A stretch of 64,000 nucleotides of DNA from JAGOUA01 sp964428975 (GTDB lineage Bacteria; Patescibacteriota; Patescibacteriia; 2-12-FULL-60-25), in contig CAYSAI010000004.1 of NCBI GenBank assembly GCA_964428975.1, forward strand, positions 27,945 through 91,944, in the 5' to 3' direction. The number at the start of each line of letters is the position of its first letter. The first letter of the stretch is position 1. A model generated the notes under the pieces. It searched no databases, had not been told where the DNA came from, and was given only the letters and a program-made list of their open reading frames with translations. Positions 15,963-24,674 of the stretch are shown one piece after another. The translations under genes and the position numbers were made by a program.

Positions 15963-16283
15963 TCAGAATCCGACGGACAGACGGAAATCGTCCGACGTAG
16001 AGGCGAAGACGCGCATAAGGCGTATACGTCCTTGATAGGCGAAGGGTTCGGATGGGGGAATGAGGCAGAGCGAACTGCCCGTGGGGAGAGTATCGAGCGC
16101 GCTTTCTACTTCACGACGAAGTGGTGGAAGAAGATGTCGATGATTCTCAAGATAGAAACGGGCGCGTTTTACCCCACGTTTGGCGAGAAAGACCGCCCAT
16201 CCTTCCGGAGGAGGGATGAAATCACGCAGGAGAAAGGAACGAACGCGTACGAGGTTTTCACGAGACGTATGAGGAGAAGACAT
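15963..16283 (-). CDS. Small unknown protein
   Basis: A 106-aa basic, Arg/Pro/Ser-rich protein without membrane segment. ATG at 16283 has GGAGG five bases upstream and a hairpin terminator follows the stop, which together argue for a real gene. The middle (FLAKRGVKRARFYLENHRHLLPPLRREV) looks helical. No family recognised. It is divergent from the translin-like gene. Confidence 0.55.
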   Translation of the reverse strand: MSSPHTSRENLVRVRSFLLRDFIPPPEGWAVFLAKRGVKRARFYLENHRHLLPPLRREVESALDTLPTGSSLCLIPPSEPFAYQGRIRLMRVFASTSDDFRLSVGF

Positions 16284-16321
16284 GGTACCTCCGTATACAG
16301 GGTACGAGCTTGCGCGAACTT

Positions 16322-16350
16322 TTGCAAAAGATGGGGAGACACACTACGAT
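16322..16350 (+). promoter_or_regulatory. Promoter of the translin-like gene
   Basis: TTGCAA (16322-16327), 17-base spacer, TACGAT (16345-16350). The -10 ends seven bases before the ATG at 16358. Confidence 0.6.
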
Positions 16351-16357
16351 AGTATCC

Positions 16358-16933
16358 ATGTGGATCCATACAGATGACGGTACGCGGTTGCAGGACGTGT
16401 ATCGAGAGCGCCTCGCGTCAGAACGAGAGATCGGTGCGCGCGCCATCGAAGCGCAATCGCTCGCGAAGCGGAGCCAGTTTGCGCTCCATCGGGGCGATAT
16501 CGCGGGGGGTCGTACGCTTCTTGATGAAGCTCGCGTCGCGAAAGCGCATCTGCTCATGACGTTTGGCGAGGAACGTCTCGCACGCGAAGGAGCGTTTCGC
16601 GCTTTAGAGGAAGAGCTGCTCGAATCTGAGCTCTTCGCGGCGTTTGTTGATGGAGAAAAACCGCTTCAGCTTCCCGTGGAAAAGCCTCTTGCGACGATTG
16701 GTGCGTGTAGCGATCTTCTCGGCGAGGTGGTGCGTCTTCTTGTGCGTGATGCCTCGCAAGGCTCGTTCGCACGTTTGTCTGATGCACAAGTGCTTGCGGA
16801 AGAAGTGCTCACGCTTTTGCTCGAACTCGATGCGACGGGAAACGCTCGTCAAAAGCTGGATCAAGCTCGCAGTCATGCGCGTAAGATCGAAGATATTGCG
16901 TACGATGTGGCGATGCGGAGAACGGTTGTATGA
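16358..16933 (+). CDS. Translin-family-like protein
   Basis: A 191-aa all-helical soluble protein. The helix pattern resembles the translin/TRAX fold known from eukaryotes and archaea: an N-terminal REIGARAIEAQSLAKRSQFALHRGD followed by LLDEA, a central SDLLGEVVRLLVRDA, and a C-terminal ARQKLDQARSHARKIEDIAYDVAMR comparable to the translin RRKxDxAR...R end. Translins form octamers that bind RNA or single-stranded DNA and some cut RNA. This is recognition from pattern only. The start follows a -10 by seven bases, and the gene overlaps the downstream glycosyltransferase by four bases. Confidence 0.55.
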   Translation: MWIHTDDGTRLQDVYRERLASEREIGARAIEAQSLAKRSQFALHRGDIAGGRTLLDEARVAKAHLLMTFGEERLAREGAFRALEEELLESELFAAFVDGEKPLQLPVEKPLATIGACSDLLGEVVRLLVRDASQGSFARLSDAQVLAEEVLTLLLELDATGNARQKLDQARSHARKIEDIAYDVAMRRTVV

Positions 16934-17661
16934 CCCCATCTCTTTTTGGTATTTTTCTCCACGGGCATACATGGCGAGAAATACTCACGAATATTGAAGC
17001 AACTTCTTCGCGATGGATTGTGACGGCAAATCCGGAGATGCTTCTTGCTGCGTACGAAGACGCGTCGTATCGAGAGGTAGTATTGAAAGCGGATGAACGA
17101 ACGATTGACGGGTTTGGTCTTTGGCTTGTTTTGCAACTCAAAGGGTTTGAGGTCGCGCGCCTTACGGGCGTAGATCTTGGTGAGCAGCTTCTTGCCTATG
17201 CAGGAGCGCATGGATGGCGCGTGGCGTTGTTTGGGGGAGAATACGGCGTCGCACAAGCGTCGCTTGAACGATGGAAGCGTGTCTATCCTGCGCTCGAGAT
17301 ACGGGCGCTCGAAGCGGGGAGCGTCGAACCTGATGGGGGAGAAGATGCGCGCACAGAAGCAACGCGAGAAGAGATGCTCGCTTGGAAACCGCACGTGTTG
17401 CTTGTCGCGCTTGGAGGAGGAACGAAGCAGGAACGGTGGATAGCTCGCCATCGCGAACTGTTTCGTGGCATGCGCGTGATCGTGGGCGTAGGAGGAGCGT
17501 TCGACATGTGGGCGGGGCGCTTGCGTCGCGCACCACGCTTTGTGCGGATGATCGGGCTTGAGTGGTTCTGGCGTTTGATGCTCGAACCGTCGCGTTTGCG
17601 TCGTATTTGGCGCGCCACAGCTGTATTTTTCTGGCGGGCTATGGTTGACAAAACGGCTTGA
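16930..17661 (+). CDS. WecG/TagA/CpsF-family glycosyltransferase (GT26)
   Basis: The family transfers N-acetylmannosamine(uronate) or a related sugar onto a lipid-linked acceptor for surface polysaccharide or teichoic acid. The 243-aa protein has TANPEMLLAA, the Asp-containing RTIDGFGLW, LTGVDLGEQLL, ALFGG, VLLVALGGGTKQERWIARH and VGVGGAFDMWAGRLRRAPRF, which are the family blocks. Length is typical. A basic C-terminal tail would hold it to the membrane face. It starts in an ATGA overlap with the translin-like gene. Acceptor and donor cannot be told from sequence. Confidence 0.92.
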   Translation: MTPSLFGIFLHGHTWREILTNIEATSSRWIVTANPEMLLAAYEDASYREVVLKADERTIDGFGLWLVLQLKGFEVARLTGVDLGEQLLAYAGAHGWRVALFGGEYGVAQASLERWKRVYPALEIRALEAGSVEPDGGEDARTEATREEMLAWKPHVLLVALGGGTKQERWIARHRELFRGMRVIVGVGGAFDMWAGRLRRAPRFVRMIGLEWFWRLMLEPSRLRRIWRATAVFFWRAMVDKTA

Positions 17662-17674
17662 TTCTGTCCATAAT
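17645..17674 (+). promoter_or_regulatory. Promoter of the 135-aa unknown gene
   Basis: TTGACA (17645-17650), 18-base spacer, CATAAT (17669-17674). It overlaps the end of the glycosyltransferase gene. The ~45-base leader contains a solo end of the repeat family and AAGAAAGGA upstream of the start. Confidence 0.7.
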
Positions 17675-17683
17675 CGAACAGCT

Positions 17684-17706
17684 CATCGCCAAACGCGTCA
17701 GTCCTA
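17684..17706. repeat. Solo end of the MITE-like repeat family
   Basis: The sequence reads, on the minus strand, AGGACTGACGCGTTTGGCG, matching the ends of the elements at 7102-7254 and 28193-28316. Only one end is present. It lies in the leader between promoter and start codon of the 135-aa gene. Confidence 0.5.
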
Positions 17707-17725
17707 AGAAAGGATAAGAAGCTCC

Positions 17726-18133
17726 ATGCGTGTAGGAAAGGTCCTGGAATTACGCGTGTTTGATCCAGCGGCGTTCGCTCTCAAAACCGTTCCTCTTTCG
17801 GACGTGCCCATCTATTTTGTCACGTTCATCGCGGCAAGCGTCCTCGAAGGCATCAAGCTCTCTTCAGGGGAGGCGGACACGCGTCTCGCTGTTCTCTCCA
17901 TGGATTCGACGAAAGTTGAGCTCACCATCGATATCACGCGTGGCACGAAAGAGAACGCGTTTCGAGCGGAGGTTGTTATTCGAGACACGACGATCATGCA
18001 CGTGAAGTTTGCTCTTGCGGCGAATGCGGCGACCTTGCTTAATGGGATACATGGATTCGCCTTTATGGATGGGGATGACATCGAAATTGTCTACCCGTCT
18101 GAACAACAGAAAAAGAACAAGCTCATGAACTGA
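17726..18133 (+). CDS. Unknown soluble protein
   Basis: A 135-aa protein with alternating beta strands (RLAVLSMDSTKVELTIDIT; FRAEVVIRDTTIMHVKFAL) and a Lys-rich C-terminus (EQQKKNKLMN). It looks like a small all-beta or alpha+beta domain. No signal peptide or membrane segment. It has its own TTGACA promoter and is followed by a terminator that overlaps the gltX promoter. No family recognised. Confidence 0.65.
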   Translation: MRVGKVLELRVFDPAAFALKTVPLSDVPIYFVTFIAASVLEGIKLSSGEADTRLAVLSMDSTKVELTIDITRGTKENAFRAEVVIRDTTIMHVKFALAANAATLLNGIHGFAFMDGDDIEIVYPSEQQKKNKLMN

Positions 18134-18146
18134 TGGGGTGGGTCTG

Positions 18147-18181
18147 GCGGCACGTATTCGACACGTGCTGCTTTTTCTTTT
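18147..18181 (+). terminator. Terminator overlapping the gltX promoter
   Basis: A nine-base stem GCGGCACGT/ACGTGCTGC with loop ATTCGAC is followed by TTTTTCTTTT. The loop and descending arm contain the -35 of the gltX promoter. Confidence 0.8.
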
Positions 18182-18186
18182 AGGCT
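18158..18186 (+). promoter_or_regulatory. gltX promoter, leaderless type
   Basis: TCGACA (18158-18163), 17-base spacer, TAGGCT (18181-18186). The -10 ends seven bases before the gltX ATG. The dnaG promoter has the same TCGACA with a 17-base spacer. Confidence 0.65.
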
Positions 18187-18193
18187 TAGGGCT

Positions 18194-19666
18194 ATGTCTT
18201 CTCCTGTTCGCGTGCGGTTTGCGCCCAGTCCCACGGGCTATTTGCATATCGGCGGTTTGCGCACCGCTCTCTATAATTGGTTTTTTGCGCGTAAACACGG
18301 GGGAACATTTCTTTTGCGTATCGAAGATACGGATCGCACGCGCCTCGTAGATGATGCAACCGAAAAGCTCGTGCGAGCGCTTTCGGGGTGCGGCATCTCG
18401 ATCGACGAAGGCGTGATGCTCGATGAAGAAGGAACGCTTGTCGAGCGTGGCGTGTACGCGCCGTACATTCAATCGAAACGCCGTGAGACACATCTTGCGT
18501 ATGCGTATGAGTTGATCGCACGCGATGCGGCCTACTATTGCTTCTGCACACCGGAAGAGCTTGATGCACGTAGGGCGGTTCAAGGCGGTCGTTTGGAGGC
18601 GCATATGTACGATCGACAATGCCGTTCGTTAAAAAAAGAGGTCGCGGAGAATCGTGCTGCCGTCGGTGATGCGTGCGTGATTCGTCTGAAAGTCCCGCTC
18701 GAAGGAACGTGCGCGTTTCATGACCTCATTCGTGGGCGTATCGAAGTCGCGTGGGCGCAGGTGGATGATCAGGTGCTTGTGAAAACGGACGGCTTTCCCA
18801 CGTACCATCTCGCGGCGATGTGTGATGATCATGACATGAAGATCAGTCATGTGATTCGTGCGGAAGAATGGATTTCCAGTACGCCAAAGCATGTATTTCT
18901 CTTTCAGGCGATGGGATGGGACGTTCCTGCATTCGCGCATGTCCCTCTTTTATTGAACGCAGATCGCTCAAAACTCTCGAAACGACAAGGAGACGTTGCG
19001 GTCGAAGACTATCTCGCAAAGGGCTATCTTCCAGAAGCGCTTCTCAACTTTGTCGCGCTTCTTGGATGGAATCCTACGAGCGATCGAGAAATCTTCTCGC
19101 AAGATGAGCTCGCCTCGCTCTTTGAGATCGAAAAAGTGAACAGCGCGGGTGCGGTGCTGAACATCGAAAAACTGGATTGGTTAAACGCGCACTATCTTCG
19201 TGCGATGCCGGAGGAGGTGTATCTCGCGCTTGCGACGCCTGTCCTCCACGAAGCTTTTTCCTCGATTGACGAGGCGCTTCTTCATCGAGCGGCACTGTTG
19301 TTTCGCGATCGTGTCTCTCGCATACCGCTTCTCGTGGAAGAGCTTCGTCCGTGGCTTGAAATGCCGCAGAGCGATGCGACGCTTCTTGTGTGGAAAACGC
19401 AGTCGCGTACCGACGCGCACGAGCGTTTGATCGCGGTACGAACGTTGCTTGCAAGCTTCGATGCTGCGTCTTTGCAAGAGCTTGAAACGCGCATAAAAGC
19501 GTGGATTCTTGAGCGAGGATGGAAGAATGGGGAGGTGCTTTGGCCGCTTCGTGTGGCGCTGTCTGGCGCGGCGCAGTCACCAAGTCCATTCGAACTGTGG
19601 TATTTGCTGGGAAAAGAAGAGGGACTTCGTCGCCTCGACGGGGCTATCACGAGTTTGGTAGAATAG
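18194..19666 (+). CDS. gltX: Glutamyl-tRNA synthetase
   Basis: Class I synthetase charging tRNA-Glu (and tRNA-Gln if Gln is made by amidation). The 490-aa protein has RFAPSPTGYLHIGGLRTAL with the HIGH-type signature at the N-terminus, RIEDTDRTR, SAxEW-type EEWISSTPKH, and the KMSKS-type SKLSKRQGD. Normal length with the C-terminal anticodon-binding helical domain. The start at 18194 follows a -10 by seven bases and lacks a Shine-Dalgarno site. The next gene starts four bases after its stop, so the two are co-transcribed. Confidence 0.97.
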   Translation: MSSPVRVRFAPSPTGYLHIGGLRTALYNWFFARKHGGTFLLRIEDTDRTRLVDDATEKLVRALSGCGISIDEGVMLDEEGTLVERGVYAPYIQSKRRETHLAYAYELIARDAAYYCFCTPEELDARRAVQGGRLEAHMYDRQCRSLKKEVAENRAAVGDACVIRLKVPLEGTCAFHDLIRGRIEVAWAQVDDQVLVKTDGFPTYHLAAMCDDHDMKISHVIRAEEWISSTPKHVFLFQAMGWDVPAFAHVPLLLNADRSKLSKRQGDVAVEDYLAKGYLPEALLNFVALLGWNPTSDREIFSQDELASLFEIEKVNSAGAVLNIEKLDWLNAHYLRAMPEEVYLALATPVLHEAFSSIDEALLHRAALLFRDRVSRIPLLVEELRPWLEMPQSDATLLVWKTQSRTDAHERLIAVRTLLASFDAASLQELETRIKAWILERGWKNGEVLWPLRVALSGAAQSPSPFELWYLLGKEEGLRRLDGAITSLVE

Positions 19667-19670
19667 ACGC

Positions 19671-20933
19671 ATGGTGCGTTTTCGTCCCTTTGCCGCTTTC
19701 TTTTTCGCGTGTCTCCTGCTCGCTACGGCGCTTCCAGTCGTTCCGTTTGTATTTGCAGAAACGTCTTCCCAAGAAGATGCAGATCCAAACCAAGACTCTC
19801 TTAAAGAAGAAATCAACGTGATTCAAGATCAGGTGCGTGCGAAGGAACAAAGTGTGAAGGTATTTGATGAAACGATCGAACGCTATCGCAAGCGTATTCA
19901 ACAGCAGGTAACCACGCTTTCAACGTTGCGCGATCATGTGGAGCTTCTCGATACGAAGATTGAACAGCTCGAAACACGCAAGAAACGTGCGAAGGCAGAA
20001 CATGAACGGCTCACGCTCACGCTCGAACAGCTCGCAAAAACGATCGAACACACGGAACGTACGCTTACGCTTCGACGAGCGCTTCTTGAGCACACGCTCA
20101 GCGAACTCGCCTTTCATGACGAAGCTTCGCCGTTTGTGGCCGCGCTCGCACGCGGTTCGCTCTCAGCGTATGTGGCGGAACGTGAGGAGTGGCGCGCGCT
20201 TGAAAGCGAACTGACGCGTCTCACGGAAGATGTGAAGCAGAGTAAAGCGCTTCTCGATACGAAGCAAGCGGAAACTCTGAAGGCAAAAAAAGCGCAAGAG
20301 AAAGAACTCAAACAGCTCATCGAAGCGCAAGACGAACTTGATGAAGAGCGTGGGGCGAAGATGAGTTTGATCGGTGAAACGCAAAATCGCGAAGAAGAAT
20401 ACCGTCGTCTTGTGGCGAATATTCGTCAAGAGCAGCAGTCGGAAGCGGACGCGCTTTCAGCGCTTCGTGAGCGTTTGCAGGATAAACTCGATAGCGCAGA
20501 CGAGGTACTCGCGCGTGGGGATATTCTTTTGCAGTGGCCTGTCGTGGCGAAGCGAGGGATTTCTGCCCAGTTTCACGATAAAACCTATCCTTTTCGGCAT
20601 TTATTTGAGCATCCAGGAACAGATATTCCCGTGAGCGTGGGAACGCCTATTCGTGCAGCGGCCGGAGGTTATGTGGCATGGAGTCGTCGCGGAAAACAGT
20701 ATGGCAACTACATGATGCTTATTCATCCAAGTGGTATTGCGACCGTCTACGCGCACCTTTCTGGATTTGTCGCGCAGGCTGACACGTACGTTGAGCGTGG
20801 AGAGGTGATCGGGTATTCTGGTGGCAAACCTGGCGATCCTGGGGCAGGGCTTTCGACTGGCCCTCACCTGCATTTCGAAGTGCGTCAAAACGGTATTCCC
20901 GTCAATCCAACGTTATTCTTGCCAGAATTGTAG
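19671..20933 (+). CDS. Secreted coiled-coil M23 peptidase (EnvC/NlpD-like murein hydrolase)
   Basis: A 420-aa protein with a signal peptide at about 1-30 (FFFACLLLATALPVVPFVFA). A long coiled coil with Lys/Glu heptads covers about 40-270, and a C-terminal LytM/M23 zinc peptidase domain about 295-420. Zinc ligands are visible in HPGTDIP and HLHFE, with YAHLS supplying the other catalytic His. The coiled coil plus M23 resembles EnvC and PcsB-type division hydrolases, so a role in splitting the septum is likely. It follows gltX by four bases. Its last 49 bases overlap the convergent dus gene. Confidence 0.9.
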   Translation: MVRFRPFAAFFFACLLLATALPVVPFVFAETSSQEDADPNQDSLKEEINVIQDQVRAKEQSVKVFDETIERYRKRIQQQVTTLSTLRDHVELLDTKIEQLETRKKRAKAEHERLTLTLEQLAKTIEHTERTLTLRRALLEHTLSELAFHDEASPFVAALARGSLSAYVAEREEWRALESELTRLTEDVKQSKALLDTKQAETLKAKKAQEKELKQLIEAQDELDEERGAKMSLIGETQNREEEYRRLVANIRQEQQSEADALSALRERLQDKLDSADEVLARGDILLQWPVVAKRGISAQFHDKTYPFRHLFEHPGTDIPVSVGTPIRAAAGGYVAWSRRGKQYGNYMMLIHPSGIATVYAHLSGFVAQADTYVERGEVIGYSGGKPGDPGAGLSTGPHLHFEVRQNGIPVNPTLFLPEL

Positions 20934-21871
20934 AGGATCCCCTCCAGTTCCTCCAATGTTGAAACAGTGACCAACTGTGATTTCAGGTTGGGCATGGGAG
21001 GCATCCCCTTAAAATACCACGGGAGGTGTTTGCGGAGTTTGACGAGTCCGCGCTCGCCGTAGCATTCCACCTGCAAACGCGCATGATGGAGCACTGTTTC
21101 GATCCGTTCTTCCCACGTAGGGGCGGGATTCATCACGCCTGTCTCGAGGAAATGTTCCGTTCGTTTCGCGAACCATGGATTGCCGAGCATACCCCGTCCA
21201 ACAAGAACCCCGTCCGCGCCGCTGATCGCGAGCGCTTCGCGAGCTTTTTCCGGTGTCGTAATATCCCCATTCACAAGAAAGGGAAGATGCGGCACGTTCG
21301 CACGCGCTTCGCCGATGCGTTTCCAATCTGCTACGCCGCTATACCCCTGTTCGCGCGTGCGGCCGTGCATCGAGAGGAGGTCGACGCCTGCATCCGCCAG
21401 CACCTTCACGAACTCCAAGCATTCGCGATCATCCTTCCAACCAAGGCGCGTTTTCACACTCACGGGGCACGGTACCGCGGCTTTCATCGCTTTCACGATC
21501 GCATGCGCTTTTTCTGGTTCACGTATCAGCGAAGCGCCGTTGAAATTCGAGACAAGATTGTAGACAGGGCATCCCATATTGATGTCGAGCGCATCAGGCT
21601 TGAAACGTTCGTAGATGATGCGCGCCGCTTCTGCCATGATGGCGGGATTTGAGCCGAATATCTGCTGTACGAGCGGCCGCTCTGCTTCATCGAACGTCGC
21701 CATTTTGAGCGTTTTTGGATTGAGACGCACGATCGCTTCAGACGAGACCATCTCACGAAACATGAGCGATGTCCCTTTTTCTTTACACACGAGACAAAAC
21801 GGAAGATCGCTCATGTCAGCCATGGGCGCAAGCGCGACGATCGGTTTCGGAAGCGATTTCCAGTCAATCAT
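20885..21871 (-). CDS. dus: tRNA-dihydrouridine synthase
   Basis: FMN enzyme reducing uridines in the tRNA D-loop. The 328-aa protein has LAPMADMSDLPF, the substrate-binding DINMGCPVYNLVS with the catalytic Cys in the usual position, SVKTRLGW, MHGRTREQGYSG, VNGDI and GVLVGRGMLGNPW. The blocks fit the DusB-like bacterial group. Length is normal. The start at 21871 lies 80 bases before uvrB, which is divergent. The 3' end overlaps the M23 peptidase gene tail to tail. Confidence 0.94.
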   Translation of the reverse strand: MIDWKSLPKPIVALAPMADMSDLPFCLVCKEKGTSLMFREMVSSEAIVRLNPKTLKMATFDEAERPLVQQIFGSNPAIMAEAARIIYERFKPDALDINMGCPVYNLVSNFNGASLIREPEKAHAIVKAMKAAVPCPVSVKTRLGWKDDRECLEFVKVLADAGVDLLSMHGRTREQGYSGVADWKRIGEARANVPHLPFLVNGDITTPEKAREALAISGADGVLVGRGMLGNPWFAKRTEHFLETGVMNPAPTWEERIETVLHHARLQVECYGERGLVKLRKHLPWYFKGMPPMPNLKSQLVTVSTLEELEGILYNSGKNNVGLTGIPF

Positions 21872-21951
21872 GGGCGGATCATACCGAAAAACGGGGGTTT
21901 TGGCAACGGTTCGCTCTAGACGTAGGCGAGCTTTTGCTGGATCATGCGCGT

Positions 21952-24039
21952 ATGTTTTCTCTTGTCTCGTCCTATCAACCAGCGGGTGATCAGCCGCAGG
22001 CGATCGAGGAGCTTGTCGCAGGTCTTGCGCGCGGCGAGCGCTATCAAACGCTTTTAGGCGCGACGGCTACCGGAAAGACGTTTACGATGGCGAATGTGAT
22101 TGAGCGTGTGCAAAAACCCACGCTCGTGATTGCCCATAATAAAACGCTTGCCGCGCAGCTTTGTAACGAGTTTCGACAGTTTTTTCCTGAGAGCGCGGTG
22201 GAATACTTCGTCTCGTACTATGACTACTATCAACCAGAAGCGTACATGCCTTCAAGCGATACCTATATCGAGAAAGAAGCGATGATTAACGAAGAGATCG
22301 ACCGTTTGCGCCACAGCGCCACGCAAGCACTTCTTACGCGAAAAGACGTGATTATTGTATCGAGCGTATCTTGTATTTATGGCCTTGGCGCACCGGAAGC
22401 GTACGAAAAAACGGTGCTGCATCTTGTGCGAGATGAAGCGTTTGATCGTGAGAAGGTACTTGCTCAACTTGTCGAGATGCAGTTTACGCGTATGCCCGTA
22501 GGCGAGCTTTCGCGTGGTTCGTTTTTCGTGCGAGGAGAACTGCTCGAACTCATGCCCGCTCACGAAGAGGTGATCTATCGTATCGAGAGCGAACGTGGGA
22601 ACATGATGCGCATCGCGAAACTTGATCCGCTCACACGAGAAACCGTTCGTGAACAAAAAGATCTGTGGGTGTTTCCTGCGAAACATTTCGTCACGCTTGG
22701 TCCAGAACGTGAGCGCGCGTTGAAGGAGATTCGTGCCGAGCTTACGCAGCGTATCGCGCTTTTCGAGTCGCAGGGAAAGCTTCTTGAAGCGGATCGTCTT
22801 GAACGTCGTACGAAGTATGATCTTGAACTGCTCGAAACGCTCGGCTACTGCAACGGGGTGGAGAACTACTCACAACCCTTATCTGGACGTCTGGCGGGTA
22901 TGGCGCCGGATACGCTTTTTTCGTATTTCCCAGAAGATTTCCTCCTCATGATTGATGAATCGCACGTGACGGTTCCGCAGCTTGGAGCGATGTCGGAAGG
23001 GGATCGTGCGCGCAAACAGACGCTCATAGAACATGGCTTTCGCTTGCCAAGCGCGGCGGATAATCGCCCGCTTCGTTTTTCTGAAATTGAGCACAAGATG
23101 CGTTCGGTGGTGTTTGTCTCGGCAACGCCTGGACCGTATGAGCTCACGCATTCCGGACAGATTGTCGAGCAAATCATTCGTCCTACGGGGCTCGTGGATC
23201 CGGAAGTGCTCGTCCTTCCTGTAACACCCGGAAAAGGGGAGGCCGCGTATCGTGGACAGATCGGCGATATTCTCGAACGAGTGAAACCTGTGCTTGCGCG
23301 CGACGAACGTGTGCTGATCACGACGCTCACGAAGAAGATGGCGGAAGATCTCACCGAGTTTCTCAAAGAGCGTGGGTTCAAAACGCAGTATATTCACAGC
23401 GGCATTGATACGATCGAGCGACTCGAGATTCTTTCTGCGTTTCGTCGTGGAGAGTACGAGGTGATCGTGGGTGTGAACCTGCTGCGTGAAGGGCTTGATC
23501 TTCCCGAGGTTGCGCTCGTCGCGATTCTTGATGCAGATAAAGAGGGGTTTTTGCGTTCAGAAACGTCGCTCATTCAAACGATCGGACGTGCCGCGAGAAA
23601 CGTGCGCGGGCAGGTGGTGCTGTATGCGGATCGCCTCACGGGGTCGATCAAGCGAGCGATGCAGGAAACGGAGCGTCGTCGCACGAAGCAACTCGCGTAT
23701 AACGAAGCGCATGGCATCACGCCGCAAACGATTCGTCGTCGTGTGGACGATCTCGGTGAGATGCTCGGTCTCGAAAAGAAAACGGCGCGTGTGAAAGATA
23801 TTCTCGCGCTTGAGCAGGCGCCCGACGCGCATCGTCTCGAACACGTGATCAAACAAAAACAGAAAGAAATGAAACAGGCAGCAAAAGACCTGCAGTTTGA
23901 ACTCGCGGCGATTTTGCGTGATGAGATCGGTATTCTTGAAAAAGAATTGCGTAAACAAGAACGAAGCGCGCCTCTTCCCGACGAGGAACGGAAAAAGCTC
24001 GAGAAGAAACGAAAACTTCGACATGGAAGAACGCGATGA
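21952..24039 (+). CDS. uvrB: Excinuclease ABC subunit B
   Basis: Damage-verifying helicase-like subunit of nucleotide excision repair. The 695-aa protein has Walker A GATATGKTF at residues 36-44, the beta-hairpin region YDYYQPEAYMP, DESHV, FVSATPGPYE, GVNLLREGLDLPEV and the C-terminal UvrC-binding UVR domain (ending near AAILRDEIGILEKELRK). I start at 21952 (MFSLVSSYQPAGDQPQAI) because it matches the family; the open frame upstream overlaps dus in an unrelated sequence. uvrA and uvrC are not in this window. No clear Shine-Dalgarno site. Confidence 0.97.
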   Translation: MFSLVSSYQPAGDQPQAIEELVAGLARGERYQTLLGATATGKTFTMANVIERVQKPTLVIAHNKTLAAQLCNEFRQFFPESAVEYFVSYYDYYQPEAYMPSSDTYIEKEAMINEEIDRLRHSATQALLTRKDVIIVSSVSCIYGLGAPEAYEKTVLHLVRDEAFDREKVLAQLVEMQFTRMPVGELSRGSFFVRGELLELMPAHEEVIYRIESERGNMMRIAKLDPLTRETVREQKDLWVFPAKHFVTLGPERERALKEIRAELTQRIALFESQGKLLEADRLERRTKYDLELLETLGYCNGVENYSQPLSGRLAGMAPDTLFSYFPEDFLLMIDESHVTVPQLGAMSEGDRARKQTLIEHGFRLPSAADNRPLRFSEIEHKMRSVVFVSATPGPYELTHSGQIVEQIIRPTGLVDPEVLVLPVTPGKGEAAYRGQIGDILERVKPVLARDERVLITTLTKKMAEDLTEFLKERGFKTQYIHSGIDTIERLEILSAFRRGEYEVIVGVNLLREGLDLPEVALVAILDADKEGFLRSETSLIQTIGRAARNVRGQVVLYADRLTGSIKRAMQETERRRTKQLAYNEAHGITPQTIRRRVDDLGEMLGLEKKTARVKDILALEQAPDAHRLEHVIKQKQKEMKQAAKDLQFELAAILRDEIGILEKELRKQERSAPLPDEERKKLEKKRKLRHGRTR

Positions 24040-24060
24040 AAAAAAGAGGACTTACGCGTG

Positions 24061-24087
24061 AAAACAAAACGCCTCTCATACGAGAGG
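24061..24087 (-). terminator. Terminator of the 24.1-25.0 kb minus-strand pair
   Basis: On the minus strand CCTCTC-GTAT-GAGAGG is followed by CGTTTTGTTTT, eleven bases after the stop at 24099. Confidence 0.75.
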
Positions 24088-24098
24088 GTCAGAACCGG

Positions 24099-24674
24099 CT
24101 ACGCACACGGTTCGCAAGAGATGCGTCCGCTTGGGGAAGCGGTGTACGTTTCTTTGAAAAGGATGAACAGGCACGAGGCGGAAACGTTGAGCTTCATGGC
24201 AACAAACGAGAGGAGAAGAAGCGCGACATCGAGACGGACATGCTTGATTTCGAGGAGAAGGCGTTCGCTTTGAAAGAGTGTGTCTTCTTTCGTATCGACG
24301 CGTAGCTCGACAAGATAGCTTTTTACATGATCCGCGCGTTTTGCCTGTACGACGAGACACGCTTCTTCGAACGTGTTCGTGTAGAGGTAGTCGTCGAGCG
24401 GACCGCCCTCCTTGAGGAAGTCGAGCTCAATCGTATTTCGCGCACGAAGAAACTTCGCAACACGGAAACGTGCTTCTCGCCAGAGAGCGATGTCGGCAGG
24501 AAGGACGTTTGAGAGAGGCTCGTCGATGGGAAGGAGCACGTACTCGTCCACAGACGGATACGGATCGGGTTCGTGGGTCGCAAGCGGAGGAAAGTGCAGA
24601 TTTTCACACGTGGTGGTTGGTGGAGGCATGTGTACCTCGCGCCAAGCGGTGAGCTCTCGCTGAAGCGCTTTCAC
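24099..24674 (-). CDS. Unknown protein, second gene of a pair
   Basis: A 191-aa protein whose ATG at 24674 overlaps the preceding stop by four bases. The N-terminal ~60 residues are Pro-rich and the middle is alternating charged and hydrophobic (ELDFLKEGGPLDDYLYTN; SYLVELRVDTKEDT). A hydrophobic helix near residues 148-165 (LLLLSFVAMKLNVSASC) could be a membrane segment or a buried core. No domain recognised. A hairpin terminator follows the stop. Confidence 0.6.
   Translation of the reverse strand: MKALQRELTAWREVHMPPPTTTCENLHFPPLATHEPDPYPSVDEYVLLPIDEPLSNVLPADIALWREARFRVAKFLRARNTIELDFLKEGGPLDDYLYTNTFEEACLVVQAKRADHVKSYLVELRVDTKEDTLFQSERLLLEIKHVRLDVALLLLSFVAMKLNVSASCLFILFKETYTASPSGRISCEPCA

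Noticed and set aside
21769..21951. N-terminal extension of uvrB
   Set aside because: It is antisense to the dus start and not UvrB-like; MFSLVSSYQP at 21952 matches family N-termini.
24036..24305. Open frame on the plus strand starting in an ATGA overlap with the uvrB stop
   Set aside because: It runs over a terminator hairpin and opposite the 24099-24674 gene, which has a clear partner, and the product is low-complexity and basic. Likely chance.
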